A DNA stretch of 64,000 nucleotides from Dehalococcoidia bacterium. GTDB lineage: Bacteria > Chloroflexota > Dehalococcoidia > Tepidiformales > Tepidiformaceae. A model generated the notes under the pieces. The model was not told the DNA's origin. It ran no database searches and was given only the letters and a program-made list of their open reading frames with translations. The stretch is taken from contig JAJEIT010000013.1 in assembly GCA_022827945.1 (NCBI GenBank), positions 1 to 64,000 of the forward strand. The letters run 5' to 3'. Positions 1-8,117 of the stretch are shown one piece after another. The number at the start of each line of letters is the position of its first letter. Positions within the stretch are counted from its first letter, which is position 1. The translations under genes and the position numbers were made by a program.

Positions 1-2
1 AC

Positions 3-206
3 ACCGGTCGCGAGGACATCGCCCTGCCGATGATCCTGAGTGGCATGGACTACCCCGACTTCCCCGTGCCGCTTGGAGTCTTCCGGCAGGTCGAACGAGA
101 GACCTACGACGGCCTCGTGCAGGACCAGATCGACGTGTCTCGCCTGTCCCCCGAACCGGACATCGAGGCCCTTATCGCCGGCCCCGAGACCTGGAACGTG
201 CTGTAG
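3..206 (+). CDS. C-terminal end of a 2-oxoacid:ferredoxin oxidoreductase beta subunit (partial)
   Basis: Only the last 67 codons are present; the gene starts outside the window and ends with TAG at 204-206. The readable tail contains DFPVPLGVFRQVERETYDGL, which fits the C-terminus of the thiamine-diphosphate beta subunit of 2-oxoacid:ferredoxin oxidoreductases. These enzymes decarboxylate 2-oxoacids to acyl-CoA while reducing ferredoxin. No catalytic motif lies in the visible part, so the call rests on this tail alone. The alpha subunit would be expected upstream, outside the window. Confidence 0.6.
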   Translation, partial: TGREDIALPMILSGMDYPDFPVPLGVFRQVERETYDGLVQDQIDVSRLSPEPDIEALIAGPETWNVL

Positions 207-242
207 CGGCCATCGTGCCGCCCGGCGTACGGGAGAAACGCC

Positions 243-782
243 ATGACCCGACACTCCGGAACCGAACTGGTTGCCTGTCCCTTCTGCGGGGAAGAGAACA
301 TCGCGGGCGTTGATCGCTGTGAGAATTGCCTCCAGCCCCTGCGCAGCGTCGATATTCCCGAGCCCGAGCAGGCCATCAGCGAGAGCGCCTTCAGTGCGCC
401 TCTGGCCTCCCTGCGGCTCCTCCGCCCTCCCTCCCTCGCACCTACCGCCAGCGTGCGCGACGCCGTCAACCTGCTCGTCGAGAACAAGGGCGGCGCCGTG
501 CTCGTCCTCGACGGCGACTCGCTCTCCGGCATCTTCACCGAGCGGGACGTGCTCAAGAAGGTCGCCGGTCGCCCCGGCGCCCTCGATGCGCCCGTGGCCG
601 AATACATGACGACCGACCCCGTCGTCGTTCGCGAGAACGAGACCGTCGCCGTCGCCCTCCACAAGATGGCCGACGGCGGCTTCCGCCACGTCCCGATGGG
701 CACGACGCGGGGCTTCCGCGTCGTCACCGCTTCCGACGCCCTGCGCTGGGTCGTCGAGCGCTACATCGAGTCGAGCGCCTGA
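243..782 (+). CDS. Zinc-ribbon plus CBS-pair protein
   Basis: A 179-aa protein. Residues about 12-29 form a CxxC-x10-CxxC zinc ribbon (CPFC...CENC). A linker follows, then one CBS pair from about residue 63 to the end, with recognisable repeats around VRDAVNLLVENKGGAVLV and VAEYMTTDPVVVRENETV. CBS pairs bind adenine nucleotides and usually control a partner enzyme or channel; the ribbon may mediate a protein or nucleic-acid contact. No enzymatic domain is present, so a regulatory role is inferred. The start ATG has GGGAG just upstream. It follows the ferredoxin oxidoreductase gene by 36 bp and may be cotranscribed. Confidence 0.8.
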   Translation: MTRHSGTELVACPFCGEENIAGVDRCENCLQPLRSVDIPEPEQAISESAFSAPLASLRLLRPPSLAPTASVRDAVNLLVENKGGAVLVLDGDSLSGIFTERDVLKKVAGRPGALDAPVAEYMTTDPVVVRENETVAVALHKMADGGFRHVPMGTTRGFRVVTASDALRWVVERYIESSA

Positions 783-813
783 CCCCTCCCTCACCCGGCG
801 CACACACCGTCCG

Positions 814-1941
814 GTGCTATCATCGGGAACCTGCGGCCGCATCGCCTGCGCCGCGAGACTTCCGCGGAGGCCCCGAACCCTGACTGCGACCTACCGCGAG
901 CGCACTACCGCCAGTGGCGACCTGAAGCTGGCCTACCAGGAGTGGGGACCGGATGACGGCCCCGTCATCCTCGCCCTCCACGGCTTTGGCGTCTCGGGCC
1001 ACATGTTCGACGAGTTCGGCCAGCGAGCCTCCGACCGCTACCGCCTTATCAACCTCGACCAGCGTGGCCACGGCGACAGCGAGTGGGCCTCCGACGGCGA
1101 CTACACCCGCGAGGCGTTCGTCGCCGACGTCGAAGCCGTCCGCGAGGGCCTCGGCTTCGAGTCGGTCATCCTCATGGGCCACAGCATGGGCGGCCTCAAC
1201 GCCGTCGAGTACACCTTCCAGCACCCCGAACGGGTAAGCGCCCTCATCCTCGTCGATGTCGGCCCCGAAGCGGCGAAGGAAGGCGTGGACAACATCATGC
1301 GCTTCACCCGCGGCCCCGATGAGCTCGATTTCGATGAGTTCGTCCAGAACGCCATGCGCTTCAACACGCGCCGCACCGAGGAGAACATCCGCGAGCGCAT
1401 GCGCCACCGCCTGCGCCCGCTGGAGAACGGGAAGTGGACCTGGAAGTTCGACAAGCGCTTCCGCGAGGGCGAGGGCGCCGTCCGCTCCGGCAGCCAGCTC
1501 AGCAGCGACGAGCTCTGGCGCCGGTTCCGCGAGCTCGCCCCCCCGGTGCTGCTCCTCCGGGGCCAGCAGAGCGACATCCTCAGCCAGGAGGTCGCCGAGC
1601 GCACCGTCGGCGAGATCCCCGCCGCACGCCTCGTCGTCGTCCCCGAAGCCGGCCACAGCGTGCCCGGAGATAACCCCGACGGCTTCACCGAAGCCGTCAC
1701 CGCCTTCCTGGACGACGTTGGCGCGGGCCGCTTCCCCGATACCGGGCCCGAGGACGACCCCACCCCGATCCCCATCCCCGACGACATCGATGAGCTGCGC
1801 CGCGGCTGGCGCGCCCGCGAGCGCCGCATTCCCGGCTTCGCGCTGGTCGCCGGGGCGGCGGTGGCCGTCACCGCCGCTTTCGCCGCGGGCGCCTTCCTCT
1901 TCTCCCGATTCCGCAGGGGACGAAGGGACGACGAGGAGTAA
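814..1941 (+). CDS. Alpha/beta hydrolase with C-terminal membrane anchor
   Basis: A serine alpha/beta hydrolase with the oxyanion motif LHGFGVSG, the nucleophile elbow GHSMGG, and a C-terminal catalytic His in EAGHSVPGDNP. After the hydrolase fold, a hydrophobic stretch of about 20 residues (LVAGAAVAVTAAFAAGAFLF) and a basic/acidic tail suggest a C-terminal membrane anchor. The 814 GTG start adds about 22 residues not typical of the family and lies beside a likely -10 hexamer (817-822). An in-frame CTG at 880 has GGAGG at 866-870 and may be the true start. The stop overlaps the next gene's ATG (TAATG). Substrate unknown. Confidence 0.8.
   Translation: MLSSGTCGRIACAARLPRRPRTLTATYRERTTASGDLKLAYQEWGPDDGPVILALHGFGVSGHMFDEFGQRASDRYRLINLDQRGHGDSEWASDGDYTREAFVADVEAVREGLGFESVILMGHSMGGLNAVEYTFQHPERVSALILVDVGPEAAKEGVDNIMRFTRGPDELDFDEFVQNAMRFNTRRTEENIRERMRHRLRPLENGKWTWKFDKRFREGEGAVRSGSQLSSDELWRRFRELAPPVLLLRGQQSDILSQEVAERTVGEIPAARLVVVPEAGHSVPGDNPDGFTEAVTAFLDDVGAGRFPDTGPEDDPTPIPIPDDIDELRRGWRARERRIPGFALVAGAAVAVTAAFAAGAFLFSRFRRGRRDDEE
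817..822 (+). promoter_or_regulatory. Probable -10 element (TATCAT)
   Basis: TATCAT lies inside the 5' end of the long version of the hydrolase ORF. If used, transcription would start near 829, downstream of the GTG at 814, which favours a later start codon. No clear -35 hexamer is visible. Confidence 0.4.
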
Positions 1942-2744
1942 TGCCCCAGCTCACCGTCGAGGGCGCCTCGCTCGGCTACGACGAGGCGGGGCAGGGCGCC
2001 CCCGCCTTCGTGTTCGTCCACGGCTGGGCCGGTGACCGCTCCTTCTGGCGCCCCCAGGTCGACGATCTCTCTCGCGACTTCCACTGCCTCACCCTCGACT
2101 TGCGGGGCTGCGGCGAGTCTTCGCTGGATCCCCCCTACGACCTCACCCAGGCCGCCGACGACGTCGCCGCCGTCATCAAGGAGCGCGGCATGGAGGCCGC
2201 CATCGTCGCCGGGCACGACATCGGCGGGCTGGTCGCGCTCCTCGCGAACAGCCGCCACGAGGACCGCGTCATCGGCACCGTCATGGTCGATCCCCCCCTC
2301 GACTCCGCCGCACGCGGCGCGATGGGCGGTCTTGCCGCCCAGCTCCGCGACGAAGGCTCCATGGAGCCCGCCCGCGTCTTCTTCGACCGCTTCTTCGGCG
2401 AGGGCTCGGAGAGCGACGTCCGCGAGCACGTCGAGGAGCGCATGATGGCCTGCGACCCCCAGGTCGCCGCCGGACAGCTGACCGACAACGGCTACTTCTC
2501 CCAGAACCTGGGCGCCCTCCTGCAGGCCGCCGACAAGAAGCCCTTCATGGCCCTCTGGGGGAACGCGCCCCTGGGCGACCCCGAGCGTCTGCGCCAGATC
2601 ACCTTCTTCCTCCGCCAGGAGCCGGTCACGGGGGCCGGCCACTTCCTCCAGCTCGAGAACCCCGCCATGACGAACGCCCTCCTGCGCGCCTTCGTCGACG
2701 ACGTCCGCCGCGACCCGCGCATCAGCGCCTTCACCACCAGCTAG
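1941..2744 (+). CDS. Alpha/beta hydrolase with Asp nucleophile (haloalkane dehalogenase/epoxide hydrolase type)
   Basis: A 267-aa alpha/beta hydrolase. The oxyanion segment is FVHGWAGDRSFW and the nucleophile elbow is GHDIGG, with Asp in place of Ser; the catalytic His is in GAGHFLQLENP. An Asp nucleophile is typical of haloalkane dehalogenases and epoxide hydrolases, which form an alkyl-enzyme ester, so this protein probably uses that chemistry. It overlaps the preceding serine hydrolase by one base and is almost certainly cotranslated with it. The substrate cannot be read from sequence; ordinary esterase activity would be unexpected. Confidence 0.8.
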   Translation: MPQLTVEGASLGYDEAGQGAPAFVFVHGWAGDRSFWRPQVDDLSRDFHCLTLDLRGCGESSLDPPYDLTQAADDVAAVIKERGMEAAIVAGHDIGGLVALLANSRHEDRVIGTVMVDPPLDSAARGAMGGLAAQLRDEGSMEPARVFFDRFFGEGSESDVREHVEERMMACDPQVAAGQLTDNGYFSQNLGALLQAADKKPFMALWGNAPLGDPERLRQITFFLRQEPVTGAGHFLQLENPAMTNALLRAFVDDVRRDPRISAFTTS

Positions 2745-2752
2745 CGACCATC

Positions 2753-3592
2753 GTGGCCCGCGCGACACCAGGGGCAATGCCAGGAACCAGACCGACCCTT
2801 CTCGTCGCCGTCCTGTTGCTGCTCCTTCCGCTCGTTGCCTGCGGCGACGAGGACCGCGTTGACGACGAGCTGGTTCGCAGCTCGCCAGCCCCCGGAGAGA
2901 CCCCCGTCGGGACGTCTGCGGCCACGCCCTCCGGGGCGGATGCGGATGCCGCCGGAGCGAACGCCACGGCCGCCGCATCGACCTCCACCCCTGCGCCTCC
3001 AACCGCTACCCCCAACGCCGACGGCGTCTACATCGTCGCCTGCCACGACTTCCTCGTCCCCCTCGACAAGGTCCACCGACTCGAGGCGGACTGCGCGCCC
3101 AACGCGCTTGTGTCCGTGCCCGATGTCTACGCCTACGGCGCCCAGGAAGTCGTCGAGGGCGTCCTCCCCGATCTCCTCGCCCTGCTGAAGGCGGCGTCGG
3201 AGGCGGGCCACCTGGTCGCGGTCGTCAGCAGCTACCGCAGCTACGAGACCCAGCGCAACACGTTCGAGTACCACGTCAACGAGTTTGGCCTCCAGGAAGC
3301 CCTGCGCGTGAGCGCCCGCCCCGGTCACAGCGAGCACCAGCTCGGCACCACCGTCGACTTCTCCAGCACCACCGTGGGCTACGAGCTCGTCGAGGCTTTC
3401 GGGAGCACGCCCGAAGGCCTCTGGCTCGCCGAGCACGCCCACGAGTACGGCTTCATCCTCAGCTACCCCGAGGGCAAGGAGGTGGTCACGGGCTACGCGT
3501 ACGAGCCCTGGCATTTCCGCTGGATCGGCCGCGAGCTTGCGGCTGAGGTTCGCGCCAGCGGCCTTACCCTGGGCCAGTTCCTCCTGCGCTGA
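2753..3592 (+). CDS. Lipoprotein D-alanyl-D-alanine carboxypeptidase, peptidase M15B (VanY-like)
   Basis: A secreted lipoprotein: a hydrophobic signal segment (TLLVAVLLLLLPLVAC) ends in a lipobox with Cys about residue 26, followed by an Ala/Thr/Pro-rich linker to about residue 90. The catalytic domain has the M15B signatures SSYRSYETQ, a zinc motif HSEHQLGTTVDF (HxxxxxxD) and EPWHFRW with the third ligand. This family trims the terminal D-Ala from peptidoglycan stem peptides. GTG 2753 is the upstream start; ATG 2777 would also retain the signal. It lies 8 bp after the second hydrolase gene. Confidence 0.88.
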   Translation: MARATPGAMPGTRPTLLVAVLLLLLPLVACGDEDRVDDELVRSSPAPGETPVGTSAATPSGADADAAGANATAAASTSTPAPPTATPNADGVYIVACHDFLVPLDKVHRLEADCAPNALVSVPDVYAYGAQEVVEGVLPDLLALLKAASEAGHLVAVVSSYRSYETQRNTFEYHVNEFGLQEALRVSARPGHSEHQLGTTVDFSSTTVGYELVEAFGSTPEGLWLAEHAHEYGFILSYPEGKEVVTGYAYEPWHFRWIGRELAAEVRASGLTLGQFLLR

Positions 3593-3645
3593 TTGCTCCC
3601 CACCCTGCCGGATGTAAGACTCGCCCCCGACAGGAGGACAACCCC

Positions 3646-4434
3646 ATGTCAACCGATGAACTGATCGTCGACCGGTGCGACGGCGTGCTCACCCTCACCC
3701 TCAACCGCCCCGAGCGGCTCAACGCCATCAGTGGCCCCATGCTCGCCGCCCTCTCCGCCGAGCTCGACCGCGCCAACATCGACCCCGAGGTCCGCGTCGT
3801 CGTGCTCACGGGCACCGGCCGCGGCTTCTGCGCCGGCCTCGACCTGAAGGCCCGCGCCGAAGGCGACGACATGAGCGGCGCCACCGACCTGCGCCTTTTC
3901 GACCTGCACAACACGCCCCCGCTCGTCCTGCACCGCATGGACAAGCCCGTCGTTTGCGCCCTCAACGGCCCCGCCGCCGGCTACGGCATGGACATGGCCC
4001 TCGGCTGCGACATCCGCATCGCCAGCGACCGCGCCAAGCTCGGCGCCGTCTTCGTGCGGCGCGGCGTCCTGCCCGAGTCGGGGGGAACCTGGTACCTGCC
4101 CCGTCTCGTCGGCTGGGCGAAGGCCGCCGAGATCGCCTTCATGGGCGACGTGCTCGATGCCGAGCGTTCCCTGGAGCTGGGCCTCGTGAACCGCGTCGTC
4201 CCCCACGACGACCTCATGGAAGAAGCCGGCGCCGTGGCGGCCCGCATCGCCAGCAACGCGCCCTACTCCGTGCAGGCCACCAAGCGCATGATGCGCCTCG
4301 GCATGGACGAGACCTTCGAGACCGCCGTCGACCACACCTACCTGCAGCTCCGCCCCATGTTCACCAGCGAGGACTTCCGCGAGGGCATGACCGCCTTCCT
4401 CGAGCGCCGCGACCCCGAGTTCAAGGGCCGCTGA
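3646..4434 (+). CDS. Enoyl-CoA hydratase/isomerase family protein
   Basis: A 262-aa crotonase. The first oxyanion-hole loop is GRGFCAGLDLK and the second is NGPAAGYGMDMALGCDIRIA; an acidic residue is kept in the PESGG segment of the active site. Crotonases hydrate or isomerise acyl-CoA thioesters, usually in beta-oxidation. A strong AGGAGGA ribosome site precedes ATG 3646. No acyl-CoA dehydrogenase is adjacent, so the exact substrate is open. Confidence 0.88.
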   Translation: MSTDELIVDRCDGVLTLTLNRPERLNAISGPMLAALSAELDRANIDPEVRVVVLTGTGRGFCAGLDLKARAEGDDMSGATDLRLFDLHNTPPLVLHRMDKPVVCALNGPAAGYGMDMALGCDIRIASDRAKLGAVFVRRGVLPESGGTWYLPRLVGWAKAAEIAFMGDVLDAERSLELGLVNRVVPHDDLMEEAGAVAARIASNAPYSVQATKRMMRLGMDETFETAVDHTYLQLRPMFTSEDFREGMTAFLERRDPEFKGR

Positions 4435-4444
4435 TGGCGCCTGC

Positions 4445-4450
4445 TACACT
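4445..4450 (+). promoter_or_regulatory. Probable -10 element (TACACT)
   Basis: TACACT lies 30 bp before the ATG of the duplicated-barrel gene, with an AGGAG ribosome site between them. No convincing -35 hexamer is seen. Confidence 0.4.
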
Positions 4451-4480
4451 GGCGCGGGCCTCGAACGGCCAGGAGCGTGT

Positions 4481-5134
4481 ATGTACCGGCGCCTGATTCG
4501 CGGCATCGTCGAGCGTGGCCAGACGGGTGAGTTGCTCTCGGCCGCGCGCGTCGCGTTCGAGCACCAGGACAACCGCGGCATCCGCGCGCGCACGGCCCTC
4601 TGGGCCGCCATGACCGGTCCCACCAACGCCGTCTCGATCGTGATGGACTTCAACACGCTGGAGGAGCTCGAGCGGTTGAGCGACCTGGCCACGCAGGACT
4701 CGCAGTTCGCGAGCATCTGGGCGGACGTCGAGGGTCACCTCCTTCGCGGGCGCACCGATGTCTCCATCCACCGCCTCTCCTACCACTCCGAGGGCCTCAT
4801 CTCCGCCGAGGAGGCGACCGCCCCCAGGCGCTTCCTGCGCCTCATGACCGGCGAGGTGCTGCCCGGGAAAGGGCGCGAGTTCGTGCTCTCCCTCTCCCAG
4901 GCGCTCCAGTACCAGGCTGAGCGCGGCGTCGACGCCACCACCAGCGTCTGGAGCGCGCTCTCGGGCGGCACGAACGCCATCGCCATCGCCGGCGAGTTCG
5001 ATTCCATGGCCGAGCTGGAACGCTTCGACGACCTCGCCCTTCAGGATGCCGAGTTCGCCCGCTTCCGCCGCGCCACCCGCGAGGCGATGGCCTTCCTTAC
5101 GACCCACGTCGAGTTGATGCGGAACGTCCTCTAG
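4481..5134 (+). CDS. Protein with two tandem dimeric alpha/beta-barrel-like repeats
   Basis: A 217-aa protein built of two related halves. RTALWAAMTGPTNAVSIVMDF followed by LEELERLSDLATQDSQF in the first half matches TSVWSALSGGTNAIAIAGEF followed by MAELERFDDLALQDAEF in the second. The pattern resembles NIPSNAP/antibiotic-monooxygenase-type small barrels, where two such domains normally pair between subunits; here they are fused. No signal peptide or conserved catalytic residue is visible. Function unknown. It has its own -10 (4445-4450) and AGGAG ribosome site. Confidence 0.6.
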   Translation: MYRRLIRGIVERGQTGELLSAARVAFEHQDNRGIRARTALWAAMTGPTNAVSIVMDFNTLEELERLSDLATQDSQFASIWADVEGHLLRGRTDVSIHRLSYHSEGLISAEEATAPRRFLRLMTGEVLPGKGREFVLSLSQALQYQAERGVDATTSVWSALSGGTNAIAIAGEFDSMAELERFDDLALQDAEFARFRRATREAMAFLTTHVELMRNVL

Positions 5135-5160
5135 CCTCCCCTCACGACGCCGGACACGAG

Positions 5161-5184
5161 AAAGGGGCGCAGATGCGCCCCTTT
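5161..5184. terminator. Bidirectional intrinsic terminator
   Basis: A perfect 10-bp stem, AAAGGGGCGC and GCGCCCCTTT, with loop AGAT lies between two convergent genes. The A and T runs at the stem ends give a short U tract in either direction. Confidence 0.8.
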
Positions 5185-5207
5185 CGAGGTTGTGGCCTAT
5201 CTGGTGG

Positions 5208-5597
5208 CTAGCAGCCGCAGGGGCGAGCCTCGCCGCTCCCGTCCTGGGTCTGGAAGCTGGAGCCGCAGGCGCAGCTCTTCGTCGCGTTCGGGTTGTAGAT
5301 GCTGAAACCGCTCTTCATCACCTCGTCGACGTAGTCAATCTCGGCGCCGTCGAGGTACTGGGCGCTCTCCGGGTCGACGACGATGCGGACGCCGCCCTGC
5401 TCCAGGACGATGTCGTCCTCCTCGGTCGAGCGGGCGAGGGCCATCCCGTACTGGTAGCCCGAGCAGCCGCCGCCGGCCACGAATACGCGCAGCGCGCCTT
5501 CCGGAAGGTCACGCGCTTCCAGGAGCGCCTTCGCCTTCTCAACGGCGGCATCGGTGATGGTGACGAGCTGAGTCTCGGTGGTGGCTTCGGTCGTCAT
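5208..5597 (-). CDS. A-type iron-sulfur carrier (IscA/ErpA/HesB family)
   Basis: About 129 aa from the ATG at 5597, chosen because AAGGAG lies just upstream; an upstream in-frame start at 5642 would add 15 residues. The family's three conserved cysteines are present in GGGCSGYQYGM and in CACGSSF. A-type carriers pass Fe-S clusters from the assembly scaffold to apoproteins. The tail ARPCGC adds two further cysteines. It is divergent from the cysteine desulfurase gene at 5713, the sulfur donor for the same pathway, and a TATACT hexamer faces it in the intergenic gap. Confidence 0.9.
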   Translation of the reverse strand: MTTEATTETQLVTITDAAVEKAKALLEARDLPEGALRVFVAGGGCSGYQYGMALARSTEEDDIVLEQGGVRIVVDPESAQYLDGAEIDYVDEVMKSGFSIYNPNATKSCACGSSFQTQDGSGEARPCGC

Positions 5598-5712
5598 GTG
5601 CACTCCTTGGAGGTGGTTCGCATGAAATTCCGGCGCACGCACGCCGGACGCGGCTAAAGTATAGCAAGAGACGCGCCCCTAACGCCCGGCGGCGCGTCAC
5701 CGGGAGGGAAGC

Positions 5713-6882
5713 ATGGAGCGCGTCTACCTCGACCACGCTGCCACCACGCCCCCCGACCAGCGCGTCCTTGAGGCCATGTGGCCCGTCTTCTCTCGCGACT
5801 GGGGCAACCCCTCCTCCATCTACCTGGAAGGCCAGACCGCCCATCGCTGGCTGGACGAGGCTCGCGCCCGCTGTGCCCGCCTCCTCGGCGCCGAACCGAG
5901 CGAGATCGTCTTCACCAGCGGCGGCACGGAGTCCGACAACGCCGCTATTCGCGGGGCCGCCCTCGCCCAGCGGGAGCGCGGTCGTGGCGACCACATCGTC
6001 ACGAGCCAGGTCGAGCACCACGCCGTCCTCCACGCCGTCGAGCAGCTCGAACGCGAGGGATTCCGCGCCACCTACCTCCCCGTCGACTCCGATGGCTGCG
6101 TCGACCTCGCCGCCCTCGAGGAGGCGGTCGGCCCCGAGACGACCGTCCTCACCCTGATGGCTGCCAACAACGAGGTCGGCACCCTCCAGCCCGTTGCCGA
6201 GGCGGCAGCGCTGGCGAAGGCGCGCAACGCCGACGTCGTCGTCCACACGGATGCTGTGCAGGCGGCAGACTCCGTCGACATAACGCCGGAGTCGCTCGGC
6301 GTCGAACTGCTCAGCCTCGCTTCCCACAAGTTCTACGGGACGAAAGGCACGGGCCTGCTCTACGTGCGCCGGGGCACGCCCTGGCAGCCCCAGATCCTCG
6401 GTGGCTCGCAGGAGCGTGAGCGCCGCGCCGGCACCGAGAACGTCGCTGGCGCCTTCGGCCTTGCCGTTGCCATGGAGCTTGCCTGGCAGGAGCGCGAGGA
6501 GCGCGTCGCCCACTACCGCCGCCTCCGCGACCGTCTCCTCTTCGAGCTACCCGAGCGCGTCCCCGACACGGTTATCACCGGCCCCACAGACCCCGACCGC
6601 CGCCTCCCCAACAACTTCAGCTGCTGCTTCCGCAACGTCGAGGGCGAAAGCGTCCTGCTCGGGCTCGACATGGCCGAGGTCGCCGCCAGCTCCGGCAGCG
6701 CCTGCACGACCGGCTCGCTCGAGCCCTCGCACGTCCTCACGGCCATGGGCATCGACGACGACCTCGCCCACGCCTCGCTCCGTCTGACCGTAGGCAAGGG
6801 CAACACGGACGAACAGATCGACTACGTGCTGGAGCAGCTTCCCGAAATCGTCGAGCGCCTGCGGGCCCTCGCCCCGCGCTAG
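5713..6882 (+). CDS. Cysteine desulfurase (NifS/IscS family)
   Basis: A 389-aa PLP enzyme that removes sulfur from cysteine for Fe-S clusters and thiolated tRNA. Motifs in order: YLDHAATTP, TSGGTESDN, EHHAVLH, NNEVGTLQP, HTDAVQA, the PLP lysine in SLASHKFYGTKG, and the catalytic cysteine in SGSACTTGSLEPSHV. The last motif is the long active-site loop of the IscS/NifS group. GGGAGGGAAGC before ATG 5713 supplies the ribosome site. It faces an A-type carrier gene and shares its TAG stop with the convergent ketosynthase gene (CTAG 6879-6882). Confidence 0.93.
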   Translation: MERVYLDHAATTPPDQRVLEAMWPVFSRDWGNPSSIYLEGQTAHRWLDEARARCARLLGAEPSEIVFTSGGTESDNAAIRGAALAQRERGRGDHIVTSQVEHHAVLHAVEQLEREGFRATYLPVDSDGCVDLAALEEAVGPETTVLTLMAANNEVGTLQPVAEAAALAKARNADVVVHTDAVQAADSVDITPESLGVELLSLASHKFYGTKGTGLLYVRRGTPWQPQILGGSQERERRAGTENVAGAFGLAVAMELAWQEREERVAHYRRLRDRLLFELPERVPDTVITGPTDPDRRLPNNFSCCFRNVEGESVLLGLDMAEVAASSGSACTTGSLEPSHVLTAMGIDDDLAHASLRLTVGKGNTDEQIDYVLEQLPEIVERLRALAPR

Positions 6883-8117
6883 CCCTCGTAGCGCTTGAAG
6901 ATCACGCTGCCGTTCTGTCCGCCAAACCCGAACCCGTTCACCATCGCCGCGTCGACGGTCATCTCGCGCGCCTCGTTGGGCACGTAGTCGAGGTCGCACT
7001 CCGGGTCGGGATTCTCCAGGTTGATCGTGGGAGGCACGCGGCCCTCCGCGATCGACAGCACCGACGCCATCGCCCCCACCGCGCCCGCCCCGCCCAGCAG
7101 GTGCCCCACCATCGACTTCGTCGCGCTGATGGCGACGGCGTTGGCGTGCTCCCCGAACGCGATCTTGATCGCGAGCGTCTCGGAGACGTCGTTCAGGGGC
7201 GTGCCCGTGCCGTGCGCGGAGATGCAGTCGATCGCCTCCGGCCCCATGCCGGCGGCGTCGAGAGCGGAGGACATCGCCTGCGCTGCCCCGCTGCCGTCGT
7301 CGCGGGGCGCGGTGATGTGGTACGCGTCGCTGCTCAGCGCGCCGCCCGCGATCTCGGCGTACACGCGAGCGCCACGCTTTCGCGCCCGTTCTTCCGACTC
7401 CACCACGAACACCGATGCGCCCTCGCCGAAGACGAAGCCGTCGCGGTCGCGATCGAACGGGCGCGAGGCGCCCTCGGGGTTGTCGTTGTTCCGGCTGAGC
7501 GCCTTCATGTTCGCCAGGCCCGCCACGGAGACGGGATGCAGGGCGGCCTCCGCGCCGCCCGCCAGCACGACGTCGGCCAGCCCGCTCTCGATGAGCGCCT
7601 TCGCCTCGATGTAGCTGTAGAGGCCGCTCGCGCAGGCCGCTGTCGAGGCGAGTGTCGGTCCGCGCAGACCGAGCTGCATGCCCACCTGGCAGGCGCCCAT
7701 GTTCGGCGCCATCAGGGGCACGAAGAACGGGGACACGCGCGCAGGTCCCTTGGCGATGTAGTTCTCCGTTTCGAGGAACGTGTTGAGCACGCCCCCGGCG
7801 CCCGTGGCCAGCGCCACCGCCGCGCGCGGACGCTCCTCGTCGGTCAGCTCCAGCCCCGCGTCCTCTGCTGCCTCGTGCGCCGCGGCCACGCAGAACTGGG
7901 CGAAGCGCGACATCCGCCGCGCTGCCTTCGACTCGACGCCCTTTGGCGTGAAGTCCTTCACCTCCCCCGCGATGCGGACGGGAAGGTCGCTCGCGTCGAA
8001 CGCCTCGATGGGCGCGATGCCCGACTTCCCGGCGAGCAGGTTGCGCCACGACTCGGGCGCCGTGAGGCCCACGGGCGTTGTCGCCCCGATTCCCGTAACA
8101 AGCGCTCTGGTCATCAA
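6879..8117 (-). CDS. fabF: Beta-ketoacyl-ACP synthase II (FabF-like), second copy of pair
   Basis: A 412-aa condensing enzyme that elongates acyl-ACP with malonyl-ACP. The Cys-His-His triad is intact: STAACASGLYS (Cys), SAHGTGTPLND (His) and SMVGHLLGGAG (His). It begins 4 bp inside the upstream ketosynthase gene and is the last gene of a fabD-ketosynthase-ketosynthase operon. Keeping two complete KAS II-type enzymes side by side suggests different chain-length or substrate use. The order of the two copies does not say which is housekeeping. Confidence 0.9.
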   Translation of the reverse strand: MMTRALVTGIGATTPVGLTAPESWRNLLAGKSGIAPIEAFDASDLPVRIAGEVKDFTPKGVESKAARRMSRFAQFCVAAAHEAAEDAGLELTDEERPRAAVALATGAGGVLNTFLETENYIAKGPARVSPFFVPLMAPNMGACQVGMQLGLRGPTLASTAACASGLYSYIEAKALIESGLADVVLAGGAEAALHPVSVAGLANMKALSRNNDNPEGASRPFDRDRDGFVFGEGASVFVVESEERARKRGARVYAEIAGGALSSDAYHITAPRDDGSGAAQAMSSALDAAGMGPEAIDCISAHGTGTPLNDVSETLAIKIAFGEHANAVAISATKSMVGHLLGGAGAVGAMASVLSIAEGRVPPTINLENPDPECDLDYVPNEAREMTVDAAMVNGFGFGGQNGSVIFKRYEG

